This document shows positions 52,209 through 61,665 of a stretch of 64,000 nt of DNA, one piece after another; position 1 is the stretch's first letter, and each line of letters starts with the position of its first letter. Source of the DNA: PALSA-1004 sp963829085. GTDB taxonomy: Bacteria > Pseudomonadota > Gammaproteobacteria > Burkholderiales > SG8-41. The stretch is from assembly GCA_963829085.1 (NCBI GenBank), contig CAWHHJ010000004.1, positions 310,001 to 374,000 of the forward strand, in the 5' to 3' direction. The notes below the pieces were generated by a model. The model worked only from the letters and a program-made list of their open reading frames with translations, did not search any database and had not been told where the DNA came from. The position numbers were made by a program, and so were the translations under genes.

Positions 52209-52862
52209 TTACTTGGCGAGAGACGGTTCGGCCGCGGCACTTGTTGGTGTGAGCCCCTTGATAGCGCGGGGCGCCGGCGACACTACGCCCATCGAGATGA
52301 TGTATTTGAGGGCTTCGTCGACGCTCATGTCGAGCACGATGACCTCGGACTTCGGCATCATGAGGAAGAAACCTGACGTCGGATTCGGCGTGGTAGGCAC
52401 GTAGACACTCCAGTACTCACCCTGCAAATGATTGACCACGTCGCCTCCGGGTTGGCCGGTGAGAAATGCAATGGTCCACGAGCCCTGATGCGGATACTGC
52501 ACGAGCAGCGCTTTACGAAATGCGTGGCCGCCCGATTTGAACAATGTATCGGAAACCTGCTTCACACTGTTGTAGATGGCATTGACGAATGGAATCCTTC
52601 CGAGCGCCAGCTCCCAGAAGCGAAAAAGCCGCTGGCCGAGAATGTTCGCGGCAATGAGCCCTGTGCCAAAGACGACGACCAGAGTAAGGACGACGCCCAT
52701 GCCGGGCACGTGCATGCCAAGCCACTGCTCGGTTTGAAACTGTTCGGGTAAGAGGAGCAAGGTCTGATCCATGGTACTTACGAGCAGATGCAGCACCCAC
52801 AAGGTGATGCCCAGCGGGACCCAGATGACTAGCCCTGTGATGAAATATTTTTTCAACCGCAC
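52209..52862 (-). CDS. DUF502-family membrane protein
   Basis: A 217-residue protein with two transmembrane segments, about residues 8-30 (ITGLVIWVPLGITLWVLHLL) and 56-80 (VVLTLVVVFGTGLIAANILG). The C-terminal part (PNPTSGFFLMMPKSEVIVLDMSVDEALKYIISMG) is the characteristic DUF502 end. Function is unknown; the gene is widely next to aspS, suggesting a link to cell envelope or translation. Start GTG at 52862, with AGAGG right before it. It is 58 bases upstream of aspS. Confidence 0.85.
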   Translation of the reverse strand: MRLKKYFITGLVIWVPLGITLWVLHLLVSTMDQTLLLLPEQFQTEQWLGMHVPGMGVVLTLVVVFGTGLIAANILGQRLFRFWELALGRIPFVNAIYNSVKQVSDTLFKSGGHAFRKALLVQYPHQGSWTIAFLTGQPGGDVVNHLQGEYWSVYVPTTPNPTSGFFLMMPKSEVIVLDMSVDEALKYIISMGVVSPAPRAIKGLTPTSAAAEPSLAK

Positions 52863-53014
52863 CCTCTCACATCGACTCGCGATGCCCTGCGCGATGGGCA
52901 GGGCTCTGCACTTACTGCATTACCGCATAACGCGCGGCTCAGCGATTCCGGATTCTTCGCCCAGCGCCCGCATTCAGATGATTATTGCTGGCCGCCGCGA
53001 ACGCCTCGCGTGTT

Positions 53015-53425
53015 TTAGGTGCCCGTCGACTTCGCAGGCGGCTTCGGTGACGGTGCAGGCTCCGCTTTTTTAGCAGTGCTATCAACAGCGGGCTTGTCAC
53101 TCGGTTTTGCCGCCGCTTTTTCGTCCACTTTCGCCGGCGTCTTCCCATCCTGGCCCGCAGGCGTTTTCACTTCAGACTTTGTATCTGTGCCGGCGGCAGC
53201 ATTGTCCGGGCTCTTATCGTCAGCCTTGGCGGGCGCTTTCGAGCCACTGCGAAAATCGGTCACGTACCATCCGCTGCCTTTGAGCTGAAAGCCGGCCGCC
53301 GTGACCATTTTATTCAGCGTCGGCTTGCCGCACTCGGGGCAGTCTTTGAATGGCGCGTCACTCATCTTCTGCAGAAATTCCTTCTGGAACCCGCAACCGG
53401 CGCAGCGATATTCGTATATAGGCAT
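53015..53425 (-). CDS. FmdB-family zinc-ribbon protein
   Basis: A 136-residue protein. It starts with a zinc ribbon (MPIYEYRCAGCGFQKEFLQ, then CPECGKP; four cysteines in CxxC pairs) and ends with a 65-residue low-complexity tail rich in Lys, Pro, Ala and Asp. FmdB-like proteins are regulators of unclear role. The frame is open for 40 codons upstream, but the family start MPIYEYRC and a TATAAT box 28 bases upstream fix the ATG at 53425. It is first in the DUF502/aspS unit. The disordered tail would suit a protein that binds other macromolecules. Confidence 0.87.
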   Translation of the reverse strand: MPIYEYRCAGCGFQKEFLQKMSDAPFKDCPECGKPTLNKMVTAAGFQLKGSGWYVTDFRSGSKAPAKADDKSPDNAAAGTDTKSEVKTPAGQDGKTPAKVDEKAAAKPSDKPAVDSTAKKAEPAPSPKPPAKSTGT

Positions 53426-53452
53426 AATAACTACCAAATTCAAAAACTTGTA

Positions 53453-53458
53453 ATTATA
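53453..53458 (-). promoter_or_regulatory. Candidate -10 box for FmdB/DUF502/aspS operon
   Basis: TATAAT on the minus strand, 28 bases upstream of the FmdB-like start. No convincing -35 at 16-18 bases. The spacing to the start codon is right for a normal leader. Confidence 0.42.
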
Positions 53459-53867
53459 GCGGAAAGCGTTATCAGCAGCGACCTGTGACGGGGAACATGC
53501 ATGAATATGCGCTGATTCGTCTTCACGGTGTGTGCGCGGTAACAACTTCGGTTCGAAGCGCCCGCTATAGTTGTGCCTTGCCGGATTCAGGCATTGATAG
53601 ATGTGTGAGCGCGACCCGAAAACATCGCAGTAGACAATCGCTGTATCGTGCCGGCTCGGTGCCCTTGCTACGAGTGTCGTACAAGCGTGCGCTTTGGATG
53701 CGCTCGGCCGGCGAGCTTATTGCAAGGCGTTGTCGCAAGAGCGTCGCCGCCATGATGGGATTTTCAACTACCGACGCGCGAGGAGCGCTGATTGCGCGCA
53801 GTCACCACGCTGCTCCAGCTCCGATGACCAGGGCTACGACGCTGAACTCGAACGATCGGCTCCGCCC
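53459..53867. other. Intergenic, no gene supported
   Basis: About 410 bases between the FmdB-like and HIT genes, which are divergent. Open frames on both strands are composed like random sequence and have no ribosome sites. The FmdB promoter is at its left end. The HIT promoter would be at its right end, but no convincing box was found. Confidence 0.45.
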
Positions 53868-54320
53868 ATGATCGTCATATTCGAAGCCACGCATTTTGAT
53901 GTAGTCACGCTTGAACATCCGCACATCGCGCGGGGCGACGGCGGGCACGTGATCATCAACCCGAAGGTTCCGGTCGAAGACCGCACGTGTCTTTCGCGCG
54001 AGCAGGCGATCGAGCTCATGAAGCTCACGATGGTGACGGGCGAGGCGATGCGGAACGTGCTCACGAAAAAAGGAATCGATATCGGCAGAATCAATTACCA
54101 GGACAACGGAAACTGGCGCCATGAGCTGCACGTTCATCTCTACGGACGCGCGCGCGGCGCTCGCGTTCAAAAGTTTGGACACGCGCTCAGTTTCCCGCCG
54201 ACCCGCGATGCATTCATGAAGACGATGGGCGACCTCGAGCCATTGAACGGCGACGACATCGACGCGCTCAGAGCCGAGATAATCCGCCTGCTCGCGACAG
54301 ACCGTTATCGCGCGTTTTGA
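53868..54320 (+). CDS. HIT-like family protein
   Basis: A 150-residue protein resembling histidine-triad nucleotide-binding hydrolases. The active-site region is HELHVHLYGRA (about residues 83-93), i.e. HxxHVH, a variant of HxHxH. The preceding strand and VIINPKVPVEDRTCLSREQAIELM are also HIT-like. HIT enzymes hydrolyse nucleotide phosphoramidates or similar. The start is MIVIFEATHF (53868); the frame extends 58 codons upstream. The Bug gene is convergent and ends 36 bases from its stop. Confidence 0.78.
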   Translation: MIVIFEATHFDVVTLEHPHIARGDGGHVIINPKVPVEDRTCLSREQAIELMKLTMVTGEAMRNVLTKKGIDIGRINYQDNGNWRHELHVHLYGRARGARVQKFGHALSFPPTRDAFMKTMGDLEPLNGDDIDALRAEIIRLLATDRYRAF

Positions 54321-54356
54321 GCGATTACAAGCGATCGCTATCGCGAGTTTTTCAGA

Positions 54357-55310
54357 CTACTCAGGTTTGGCGCCCGAGCTCCTGACCACCGCCGACCATT
54401 TAGCTATCTCGCGGGGCATGAGCCGCGCGAGTTCCTCTGGCGAGCCGGCCACAACGTCAACGCCGAGTTCCGCAAGGCGACGGCTGATCGCCGGCGTATG
54501 CAGCGATTTACTGAAAGCGTCATGTAGTTTGGTCACCGCATCGCTCGGAATGCGCGCGGGACCGAGCAGCGCATACCAGCCGCTCGACTCGAAACCGGGG
54601 ATAGTTTCTGCTACGGTTTGCACGTCCGGCAATGACGCGGCGCGCTTGATCCCGCACACAGCGATTGGACGCAGACGGCCGGACTGAATGAAAGGCAGGG
54701 CTGCGAGCAACGTATTGACCTGAAACTGCACATGCCCTGCGACGGTGTCGTTCAGCGCAAGTCCGGCGCCTTTATACGGAATGTTGAGAATGTCGAGATG
54801 CGCCATCGATTTCAACATTTCCACTGCGAGGAATGCGGAGTTGCCGGCGGCGGTTGCGGCCGTAAGTTGGCCCGGCCTGGCTTTGGCGAGCGCAATGAAC
54901 TCCCTGACGTTTTTCACCGGCAGCGACGGATGGACGACGACCACCGTTTGCGTGAGCGCAAGCTGGCTGATCATCGTGAAGTCGCCGATCGGATCGAAAG
55001 GCAACTTGCCAAAAAGGCTCGGGTTGATCGCATGCGGCGTAGTTGCAATCAGCACCGTGTAGCCGTCGGGCGCTGAGCGCGCAACGATTTCCGTGCCGAT
55101 ATTAGTCGCCGCTCCCGCGCGGTTATCGACAATCACGGTTTGCCCGAGCAGTTCGGTGAGTTTCGGGCTGAGCAACCGCGCCAGGATATCAGTGCCGCCC
55201 CCGGGCGCTGCTGGAACCACAATCCGGATCGGCTTTACCGGGAACGCCTGACCTGATGTGCCGCCCGCTGCGAGCAATAACGCAGCGGCGATAAAGCGGT
55301 GCAATCTCAA
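54357..55310 (-). CDS. Bug/TctC-family receptor coupled to ssb
   Basis: A 317-residue receptor. Signal peptide about residues 1-22. Motifs: PAAPGGGTDILARLL, DNRAGAATNIGTE, SAPDGYTVLIATT, HPSLPVKNVREF, LNIPYKGAGLAL. The first codon is TTG at 55310; TTGA overlaps the ssb stop by 4 bases, so it would be translated from the ssb message. It is odd to find a periplasmic receptor in the ssb unit. A later TTG at 55304 is an alternative start. The ligand is unknown. Confidence 0.88.
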   Translation of the reverse strand: MRLHRFIAAALLLAAGGTSGQAFPVKPIRIVVPAAPGGGTDILARLLSPKLTELLGQTVIVDNRAGAATNIGTEIVARSAPDGYTVLIATTPHAINPSLFGKLPFDPIGDFTMISQLALTQTVVVVHPSLPVKNVREFIALAKARPGQLTAATAAGNSAFLAVEMLKSMAHLDILNIPYKGAGLALNDTVAGHVQFQVNTLLAALPFIQSGRLRPIAVCGIKRAASLPDVQTVAETIPGFESSGWYALLGPARIPSDAVTKLHDAFSKSLHTPAISRRLAELGVDVVAGSPEELARLMPREIAKWSAVVRSSGAKPE

Positions 55311-55771
55311 AACGGAATATCGTCGTCCATGTCATCGAACGATGCGCCGCCGCCTTTTTTCGCTGCAGGCTTGCCGCCGCCGGCGGATTCTGTGGCTGTC
55401 GCGCGCGGTTCTGCACGCCCCATCGGCTCTGACCCGCCGCCACGCGAGCCGAGCATCTGCATGCGATCCGCCACGATCTCGGTGGTCTGGCGCTCCTGGC
55501 CTTCCTTGTCCTGCCACTTGCGGGTGCGCAGGCTGCCTTCCACGTATACCTGACTACCTTTTTTCAGGTACTCGCCGGCGATTTCCGCCAGCTTCCCGAA
55601 AAATGCCACGCGGTGCCATTCTGTGCGCTCCTGCTTCTCGCCGCCCTTGTCTTTCCAGGTATCGGTGGTGGCAATGCTGATGTTGGCGACCGCGCCACCG
55701 TCCGGCAGATAGCGCGTTTCCGGATCACGGCCTAGATTGCCAACCAATATAACTTTATTTACGGATGCCAT
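55307..55771 (-). CDS. ssb: Single-stranded DNA-binding protein
   Basis: A 154-residue SSB that protects ssDNA in replication and repair. OB fold: MASVNKVILVGNLGRDPETRYLPDGGAVANISIATTDTW, then WHRVAFFGKLAEIAGEYLKKGSQVYVEGSLRTRKW. The C-terminus is a Gly/Ala-rich linker and the acidic tail DDMDDDIPF that binds partners. AGGAG precedes the ATG. The classical CTG-N10-CAG SOS box is not seen upstream. It follows a YajR-type MFS gene as in related betaproteobacteria. Confidence 0.95.
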   Translation of the reverse strand: MASVNKVILVGNLGRDPETRYLPDGGAVANISIATTDTWKDKGGEKQERTEWHRVAFFGKLAEIAGEYLKKGSQVYVEGSLRTRKWQDKEGQERQTTEIVADRMQMLGSRGGGSEPMGRAEPRATATESAGGGKPAAKKGGGASFDDMDDDIPF

Positions 55772-55864
55772 GCGGGGTCTCCTAACGGAAGCTGAATAGG
55801 GATGTACAGTTTTGTTGCTGTTCAGGCCTACGCCTGATTAGGTGGCGAACTGCCGGTGCAACGG

Positions 55865-57238
55865 TCAGACAGCTTCAGCGATCAATCGTAACACGAGTTG
55901 TTCGTCGTAGCGGCTCACGTCAACTTTGAGGCGGGCAGTGCATACACCTGGCGCGACGTGCACCTCTCTCACACCGGGCTGCGCCTCAAGGCGAGAAGTC
56001 AAATGGCGAGCGCTTTCGTCATCGAGCGAAGGAATGGTGTAGACGCGCGTGGACACACGCGCCGGCGCTTGCATGCCGGCCGCAAGCACCAGCCACAGCG
56101 CGAGCAGTATGGCGTCAAAGGCGAATACGCCGCGGACACCGTAATGCTGGTACAAAAACCCGCCGCTCGCGGCGCCGATGAAGGTGCCGAGGAATTGCAC
56201 GCTGCTGTACAAACCAATCGCGGTCCCCTTTGCGCCCGCGGGCGCGAGCTTCGACGTCAGCGACGGCAGCATCGCTTCCAGAACATTGAAGGCGGTAAAG
56301 AATATCAGCAGGAATACGGTGATCTCCGCGATGCCGCCCAACAGCCACGGCATGGTCAGTTGTCCGACGAGGAGCAGCGCAATCGAACCAACGAATACCG
56401 CCTTAACCTGACCGCGGCGTTCCGCAAAGAGAATGGCCGGCATCATCAGTGCAAAGGAGCCCAGCATTACGGGAAGGTAGATGTGCCAGTGGTCGCCCAA
56501 CGCCACGCCCGCGTCACGCAGCGAGAGTGGCACGACGATGAAGAGCGCCATCAACACCGCGTGCAGTGCAAGGATCCCGAAATTCAGCCGTGCGAGCTGG
56601 ATGTCTCGCAGAACTTCGAGAAATCCCGGCGCCGCAGCGACCTCTTGCGTGGTGTCAGGTTCGGGCACATCCGGGATGACGCCATAAACAACGCCGATTG
56701 CAAGCATCGACAGGACGCCGGTCATCGCAAAAATGCCCGGCACGCCGATGACGTGGTTCAACCACGGGCTTGCGACCAGCGATACGGCGAATGTAAGGCC
56801 GATCGTTGAGCCGATGAGGGCCATCGCCTTGATGCGATGTTCTTCACGCGTCAGGTCGGCGACCATTGCGATCACGGCAGCCGAGATAGCACCCGAGCCT
56901 TGCACGATCCGTCCGAGGATCACGACGTAGATATTGTCGCCGACGGCGGCGATGAAACTACCGATCGCGAACAGCGTCAGACCGAAGTAGATGATGGGTT
57001 TCCGTCCATAGCGATCGGAAAGCCAACCAAATGGAATTTGCAGTATGGCCTGGGTAAGGCCATATGCGCCGAGTGCGATACCGACGAGCGTCAGGTTGTC
57101 GCCGCCCTTGAGATGTTCGGCGTAAATCGCGAACACTGGCAGGATCACGAACATGCCCAGCATGCGCAACCCGAAAATGCTGGCGAGGCTGATGCTCGCG
57201 CGCAACTCGGCGGCGCTCATGCGGTTGCTGGACTGCAT
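55865..57238 (-). CDS. MFS transporter with C-terminal ferredoxin-like domain (YajR-type)
   Basis: A 457-residue transporter: 12 hydrophobic helices over residues about 15-385, with the MFS loop GWLSDRYGRKPIIYFG after helix 2. The C-terminal segment (about 395-457, YTIPSLDDESARHLTSRLEAQPGVREVHV) resembles a small ferredoxin-like (YAM) domain as in E. coli YajR, which has almost the same length. Substrate unknown. It is divergent from uvrA and upstream of ssb. The genome order uvrA / MFS / ssb is common in betaproteobacteria. Confidence 0.87.
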   Translation of the reverse strand: MQSSNRMSAAELRASISLASIFGLRMLGMFVILPVFAIYAEHLKGGDNLTLVGIALGAYGLTQAILQIPFGWLSDRYGRKPIIYFGLTLFAIGSFIAAVGDNIYVVILGRIVQGSGAISAAVIAMVADLTREEHRIKAMALIGSTIGLTFAVSLVASPWLNHVIGVPGIFAMTGVLSMLAIGVVYGVIPDVPEPDTTQEVAAAPGFLEVLRDIQLARLNFGILALHAVLMALFIVVPLSLRDAGVALGDHWHIYLPVMLGSFALMMPAILFAERRGQVKAVFVGSIALLLVGQLTMPWLLGGIAEITVFLLIFFTAFNVLEAMLPSLTSKLAPAGAKGTAIGLYSSVQFLGTFIGAASGGFLYQHYGVRGVFAFDAILLALWLVLAAGMQAPARVSTRVYTIPSLDDESARHLTSRLEAQPGVREVHVAPGVCTARLKVDVSRYDEQLVLRLIAEAV

Positions 57239-57307
57239 CGAAATACGGCTTGGGGCGCAGCGTAAAAGTCCGGTATATTAGCAGGTTTAGCTCGGAAAAC
57301 GTCCTCT

Positions 57308-60232
57308 TTGGCGACTAACCGCAACAGTGTAGTGAGGCTGCAGCCCGCGGGCCCTGATGTGTCCGCGAGGAATCCAGAATTGATCCGCGTGCGCGGCGCA
57401 CGCACGCACAATCTGAAGAATATCAGTCTCGATCTGCCACGTAACCGGCTGATCGTGATCACCGGATTGTCGGGGTCGGGAAAATCGTCGCTTGCGTTCG
57501 ACACGCTGTACGCTGAAGGCCAGCGCCGGTATGTCGAATCGCTGTCGGCGTACGCGCGCCAGTTTCTGCAGTTGATGGAAAAGCCCGACGTCGATCTTAT
57601 CGAAGGTCTGTCGCCCGCAATTTCGATCGAGCAGAAAGCTACCAGCCATAATCCGCGCTCGACGGTCGGCACTGTCACTGAAATCCACGACTACCTGCGC
57701 CTGTTGTTCGCACGTGTGGGTGATCCGCACTGCCCTGACCACAACATCGTGCTGCAGGCGCAAAGCGTTGCACAGATGGTCGATCATGTGCTGCAACTGC
57801 CGGCCGATACCAAGCTCATGATCGTCGCGCCGCTCATCGTCGGACGTAAAGGTGAGCAGGCGGATCTGTTCGACGAGCTACGCGCTCAGGGATTCGTGCG
57901 CGTGCGCATCGATGGCAAAGTGCACGAGATCGATGAGCTGCCAAAGCTCAAGAAAAATATCAAGCACACGATCGAGGTCGTCGTCGACCGGTTGAAGGTC
58001 CGTACAGAGTTGAAGCAGCGCATCGCGGAATCGTTCGAAACTGCGCTGCGTCATTCCGACGGCCGCGCGCTCGCCATCGAAATGGATACCGGGCAAGAAC
58101 ATTTGTTTTCCGCGAAATTCGCCTGCCCCGTCTGCTCTTATTCACTGCCGGAGCTCGAGCCGCGCCTTTTTTCTTTTAACAATCCGATGGGCGCCTGTCC
58201 GCGCTGTGACGGTCTGGGACATATTAGTTTCTTCGATCCGAAACGCGTCGTTGCCTATCCGCATTTATCGCTTACTTCCGGCGCAATACGTGGCTGGGAC
58301 AAGCGTAATCAGTTCTATTTCCAGATGCTGCAGTGCCTTGCGGCGCATTACAAATTCGATCTCGAGGCGCCATTCGAGAAATTGCCGGAGCCGGTGCAGA
58401 CGGCAGTTCTGCAGGGATCGGGTGCGGAGAAGATCCGGTTTACGTACATCGGCGAGCGCGGCAATAAGCATTATCGCGAGCACACGTTCGAAGGCGTCAT
58501 CCCGAATCTCGAGCGCCGGTACCGCGAGACGGATTCAATCGTTGTGCGCGAAGAACTGGCTAAATTTCTAAATAATCAGGTCTGCCCCGAATGCGCCGGC
58601 ACACGGCTGCGGCGGGAAGCGCGCAATGTGCATGTCGCCGGCAAGGCGATCTATGAAATCAGCGGACTCCCGCTGAGGCAGGCATCGCAATTCTTCAACA
58701 CCATCGAACTGACGGGAACGAAGCTTGCGATCGCTGACCGCATCGTCAAAGAGATCATAAATCGGCTGACGTTCCTCAATGATGTGGGCCTCGACTATCT
58801 CTCGCTCGACCGTTCGGCCGATACGTTATCGGGCGGTGAAGCGCAGCGTATTCGTCTCGCAAGTCAGATTGGCTCCGGGCTGACCGGAGTCATGTACGTG
58901 CTCGACGAGCCGTCGATCGGTCTTCATCAGCGAGACAACGCGCGTCTGCTCGATAGTCTGAAGCGCCTGCGAGACATCGGTAACACGGTGATAGTAGTCG
59001 AGCATGATCAGGATGCGATTGAGAATGCTGATCACGTCATCGACATCGGTCTCGGCGCAGGGGTGCACGGCGGACGCATCATCGCCGAAGGCAAGCCTGA
59101 CGACATACGACGTAATGCGGAATCGCTGACCGGACAATATCTCACCGGACGGCGACGGATCGAGGTTCCGGGTCTGCGTCATCGCCCGGATCCCAAGCGC
59201 TCGCTCGTCATCAGAGGAGCGAGCGGCAACAATCTAAAAGATGTGACGGTCAGCGTCCCGCTCGGACTTTTTGTATGCATCACCGGTGTATCCGGCTCGG
59301 GCAAGTCGACGCTGATCAATGACACGCTTTACACCGCGACCGCGCGCCAGCTCTACGGGAGCACCGCTGAGCCGGCGCCGCACCAGGCGATCGAGGGCAT
59401 CGAATACTTCGACAAAGTCGTCAATGTCGACCAGAGCCCGATCGGCCGGACGCCGCGCTCGAATCCTGCGACGTATACCGGTCTGTTCACGCCACTGCGC
59501 GAGTTGTTCGCCGGAGTACCGGTTGCACGCGAGCGTGGATATGGACCCGGCCGCTTCTCATTCAACGTCAAAGGCGGCCGCTGCGAAGCGTGCCAGGGCG
59601 ATGGCGTGCTCAAGGTCGAGATGCATTTTCTGCCGGATATCTACGTGCCTTGCGACGTGTGCCACGGCAAACGCTATAACCGCGAAACGCTCGAAGTCCA
59701 GTACAGGGGCAAGGACATCAATGAAGTCCTGAATATGACAGTCGAGCAGGCCGCCGAATTTTTCGCGGCAGTGCCCGTTGTCGCGCGCAAGCTGCACACG
59801 CTGCTGGATGTCGGGCTCGGCTACATTACGCTTGGCCAAAGCGCAACGACCATGTCAGGCGGTGAAGCACAGCGCGTGAAGTTGTCGCTCGAGCTCTCGA
59901 AGCGCGACACCGGCCGCACGCTTTATATACTGGATGAGCCGACCACCGGTCTGCACTTTCATGACATCGATCTCTTGTTGCGCGTGCTGCACCGTCTGCG
60001 CGATCATGGCAATTCCGTCGTCGTCATAGAACACAACCTCGATGTCATCAAAACTGCCGACTGGATCATCGATCTCGGTCCGGAAGGCGGCGACGGCGGC
60101 GGTCGCGTCATCGCAGAAGGAACACCGGAAGATGTAGCGGCTAACAAGGCGAGCTACACCGGCGCATATCTGCAGCCCGTGCTGAACTGGTCCAAACCGA
60201 AACTAAGCCTGGTCGAATCTTGGGACGATTAA
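57308..60232 (+). CDS. uvrA: Excinuclease ABC subunit A
   Basis: A 974-residue DNA-damage sensor of nucleotide excision repair, slightly longer than E. coli UvrA (940). Two ATPase cassettes: Walker A GLSGSGKSSLAFDT (about residue 53) and GVSGSGKSTLINDT (about 660); signature LSGGEAQRIRLA and MSGGEAQRVKL. Zinc fingers: CPVCSYSLPE...CPRC and CEACQGDG...CDVC. The first codon is TTG at 57308; a GTG at 57359 is an alternative. Initial residues before RVRGARTHNLKNISL are not conserved. It is divergent from the MFS gene, and no LexA box was found. Confidence 0.95.
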   Translation: MATNRNSVVRLQPAGPDVSARNPELIRVRGARTHNLKNISLDLPRNRLIVITGLSGSGKSSLAFDTLYAEGQRRYVESLSAYARQFLQLMEKPDVDLIEGLSPAISIEQKATSHNPRSTVGTVTEIHDYLRLLFARVGDPHCPDHNIVLQAQSVAQMVDHVLQLPADTKLMIVAPLIVGRKGEQADLFDELRAQGFVRVRIDGKVHEIDELPKLKKNIKHTIEVVVDRLKVRTELKQRIAESFETALRHSDGRALAIEMDTGQEHLFSAKFACPVCSYSLPELEPRLFSFNNPMGACPRCDGLGHISFFDPKRVVAYPHLSLTSGAIRGWDKRNQFYFQMLQCLAAHYKFDLEAPFEKLPEPVQTAVLQGSGAEKIRFTYIGERGNKHYREHTFEGVIPNLERRYRETDSIVVREELAKFLNNQVCPECAGTRLRREARNVHVAGKAIYEISGLPLRQASQFFNTIELTGTKLAIADRIVKEIINRLTFLNDVGLDYLSLDRSADTLSGGEAQRIRLASQIGSGLTGVMYVLDEPSIGLHQRDNARLLDSLKRLRDIGNTVIVVEHDQDAIENADHVIDIGLGAGVHGGRIIAEGKPDDIRRNAESLTGQYLTGRRRIEVPGLRHRPDPKRSLVIRGASGNNLKDVTVSVPLGLFVCITGVSGSGKSTLINDTLYTATARQLYGSTAEPAPHQAIEGIEYFDKVVNVDQSPIGRTPRSNPATYTGLFTPLRELFAGVPVARERGYGPGRFSFNVKGGRCEACQGDGVLKVEMHFLPDIYVPCDVCHGKRYNRETLEVQYRGKDINEVLNMTVEQAAEFFAAVPVVARKLHTLLDVGLGYITLGQSATTMSGGEAQRVKLSLELSKRDTGRTLYILDEPTTGLHFHDIDLLLRVLHRLRDHGNSVVVIEHNLDVIKTADWIIDLGPEGGDGGGRVIAEGTPEDVAANKASYTGAYLQPVLNWSKPKLSLVESWDD

Positions 60233-60284
60233 TGCGAAGTCACTTGAAAGTCCCATCGATTCCCACGATACCAGGCTTGGCGCA

Positions 60285-61556
60285 ATGAACCCGCGCGAAC
60301 TGCTGCTGGGAAGTTTCCACGCTGCCGTCGCGGCCGCAGACCCATTGAAAATCGTCCCGCCGCATCTGCCCGCGCCGCCGCGCGGACGGACGCTCGTGGT
60401 CGGCGCCGGCAAAGCGGCGGCATCGATGGCGCTTGCGGTGGAACAGCACTGGCCCGCGAGCGCGCCGATCGAAGGCACGGTGATAACGCGCTATGCGCAC
60501 GGTCTGCTCACGAATCGCATCAATGTGGTCGAGGCCGGACATCCCGTGCCCGACGAAGCCGGGGAAACGGCGGCCAAACGAATCCTTGAGAGCACGCGAC
60601 GATTGTCCAAAGACGATCTGCTGCTGACACTCGTATCGGGCGGTGGCTCGGCACTGCTCAGCCTGCCCGTCGAGACAGTCGCGATGAAGGACCTGAAGGC
60701 GGTCACACAGGAACTGCTGCGCAGCGGTGCAACCATCCAGGAAATCAACACCGTCCGCAAACATCTTTCGCTGATACAAGGCGGACGTCTCGCAGCGGCG
60801 TGCAAGGCGCAGATTTTGGCGCTCGTCGTCTCCGATGTAACAGGTGACGATCCGACTCATATTGCGTCCGGTCCGTGCGCACCCGATCCGACAACATACC
60901 AGGATGCAATGGATGTGCTGACGCGATACGCATGCAAAGTTCCCGCAGCGGTGCGCGCAACGCTCGAACGTGGCGTGCATGGCGACATTGCGGAAACGCC
61001 CAAGCCGGGCGACAAAGTATTCGGTCGAACTGAAAACCGCGTGATTGCCACCGCTCATCAATCGCTTGCGGCCGCGGCAAAATTCTTCGAAGCGAATGGC
61101 GTGCGCGCAGCCATTCTCGGCGACAGCGTTACTGGCGAAGCGCGCGAGGTCGCCAAGGTCTATGCGGCGCTTGCGCGCGAAGTGAAAACGCATGGCCAGC
61201 CGCTGCCTACGCCGCTCGCGCTGATTTCGGGCGGTGAATGCACGGTAACTGTTCGCGGCAAGGGGCGCGGCGGTCGTTGCGCGGAATTTTTGCTTTCTCT
61301 CGTCAATGACTTGCAAGGCGCCGCCGGAATTCACGCCATCGCATGTGACACCGATGGCATCGACGGCACCGAGGACAACGCTGGCGCGGTTGCAGCGCCT
61401 GATTCACTGTCGCGCGCCAGCGCGCTTCGCCTCAAGGCCGAGAGGATGCTGCAGAACAATGACGGCTATTCTTTTTTTTCCGCGCTCGACGATCTGATTA
61501 TCACAGGCCCTACGCGGACCAACGTCAACGACTATCGCGCTATTTTGATCGTTTGA
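60285..61556 (+). CDS. Glycerate 2-kinase (MOFRL family)
   Basis: A 423-residue type-2 glycerate kinase (TtuD/GckA type) that phosphorylates D-glycerate. N-terminal DUF4147 domain: VVGAGKAAASMA, HPVPDEAG, LTLVSGGGSALLSLP, and RKHLSLIQGGRLA. C-terminal MOFRL domain: LISGGECTVTVRGKGRGGRCAEFLLS and CDTDGIDGTEDNAGAV. Such kinases end tartrate, allantoin and glyoxylate pathways. It starts 52 bases after uvrA and is probably transcribed separately. The frameshifted MmgE/PrpD gene lies downstream. Confidence 0.9.
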   Translation: MNPRELLLGSFHAAVAAADPLKIVPPHLPAPPRGRTLVVGAGKAAASMALAVEQHWPASAPIEGTVITRYAHGLLTNRINVVEAGHPVPDEAGETAAKRILESTRRLSKDDLLLTLVSGGGSALLSLPVETVAMKDLKAVTQELLRSGATIQEINTVRKHLSLIQGGRLAAACKAQILALVVSDVTGDDPTHIASGPCAPDPTTYQDAMDVLTRYACKVPAAVRATLERGVHGDIAETPKPGDKVFGRTENRVIATAHQSLAAAAKFFEANGVRAAILGDSVTGEAREVAKVYAALAREVKTHGQPLPTPLALISGGECTVTVRGKGRGGRCAEFLLSLVNDLQGAAGIHAIACDTDGIDGTEDNAGAVAAPDSLSRASALRLKAERMLQNNDGYSFFSALDDLIITGPTRTNVNDYRAILIV

Positions 61557-61665
61557 AGCTCCCGCGATACGCTTTACATCGCTGCATTGCCGCTTTATTG
61601 TTCCATCCCCCGCCTAATTCGCCCTTCTCTCTCCGCTTCATCAATCCATCAAACGGAAACTGACC

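Noticed and set aside
53485..53871. Plus-strand frame of 128 codons upstream of the HIT gene
   Set aside because: Overlaps the HIT start, Arg/Ser-rich and not protein-like.
55772..57307. LexA/SOS box near ssb and uvrA
   Set aside because: No CTG-N10-CAG pattern found in the upstream regions of either gene.
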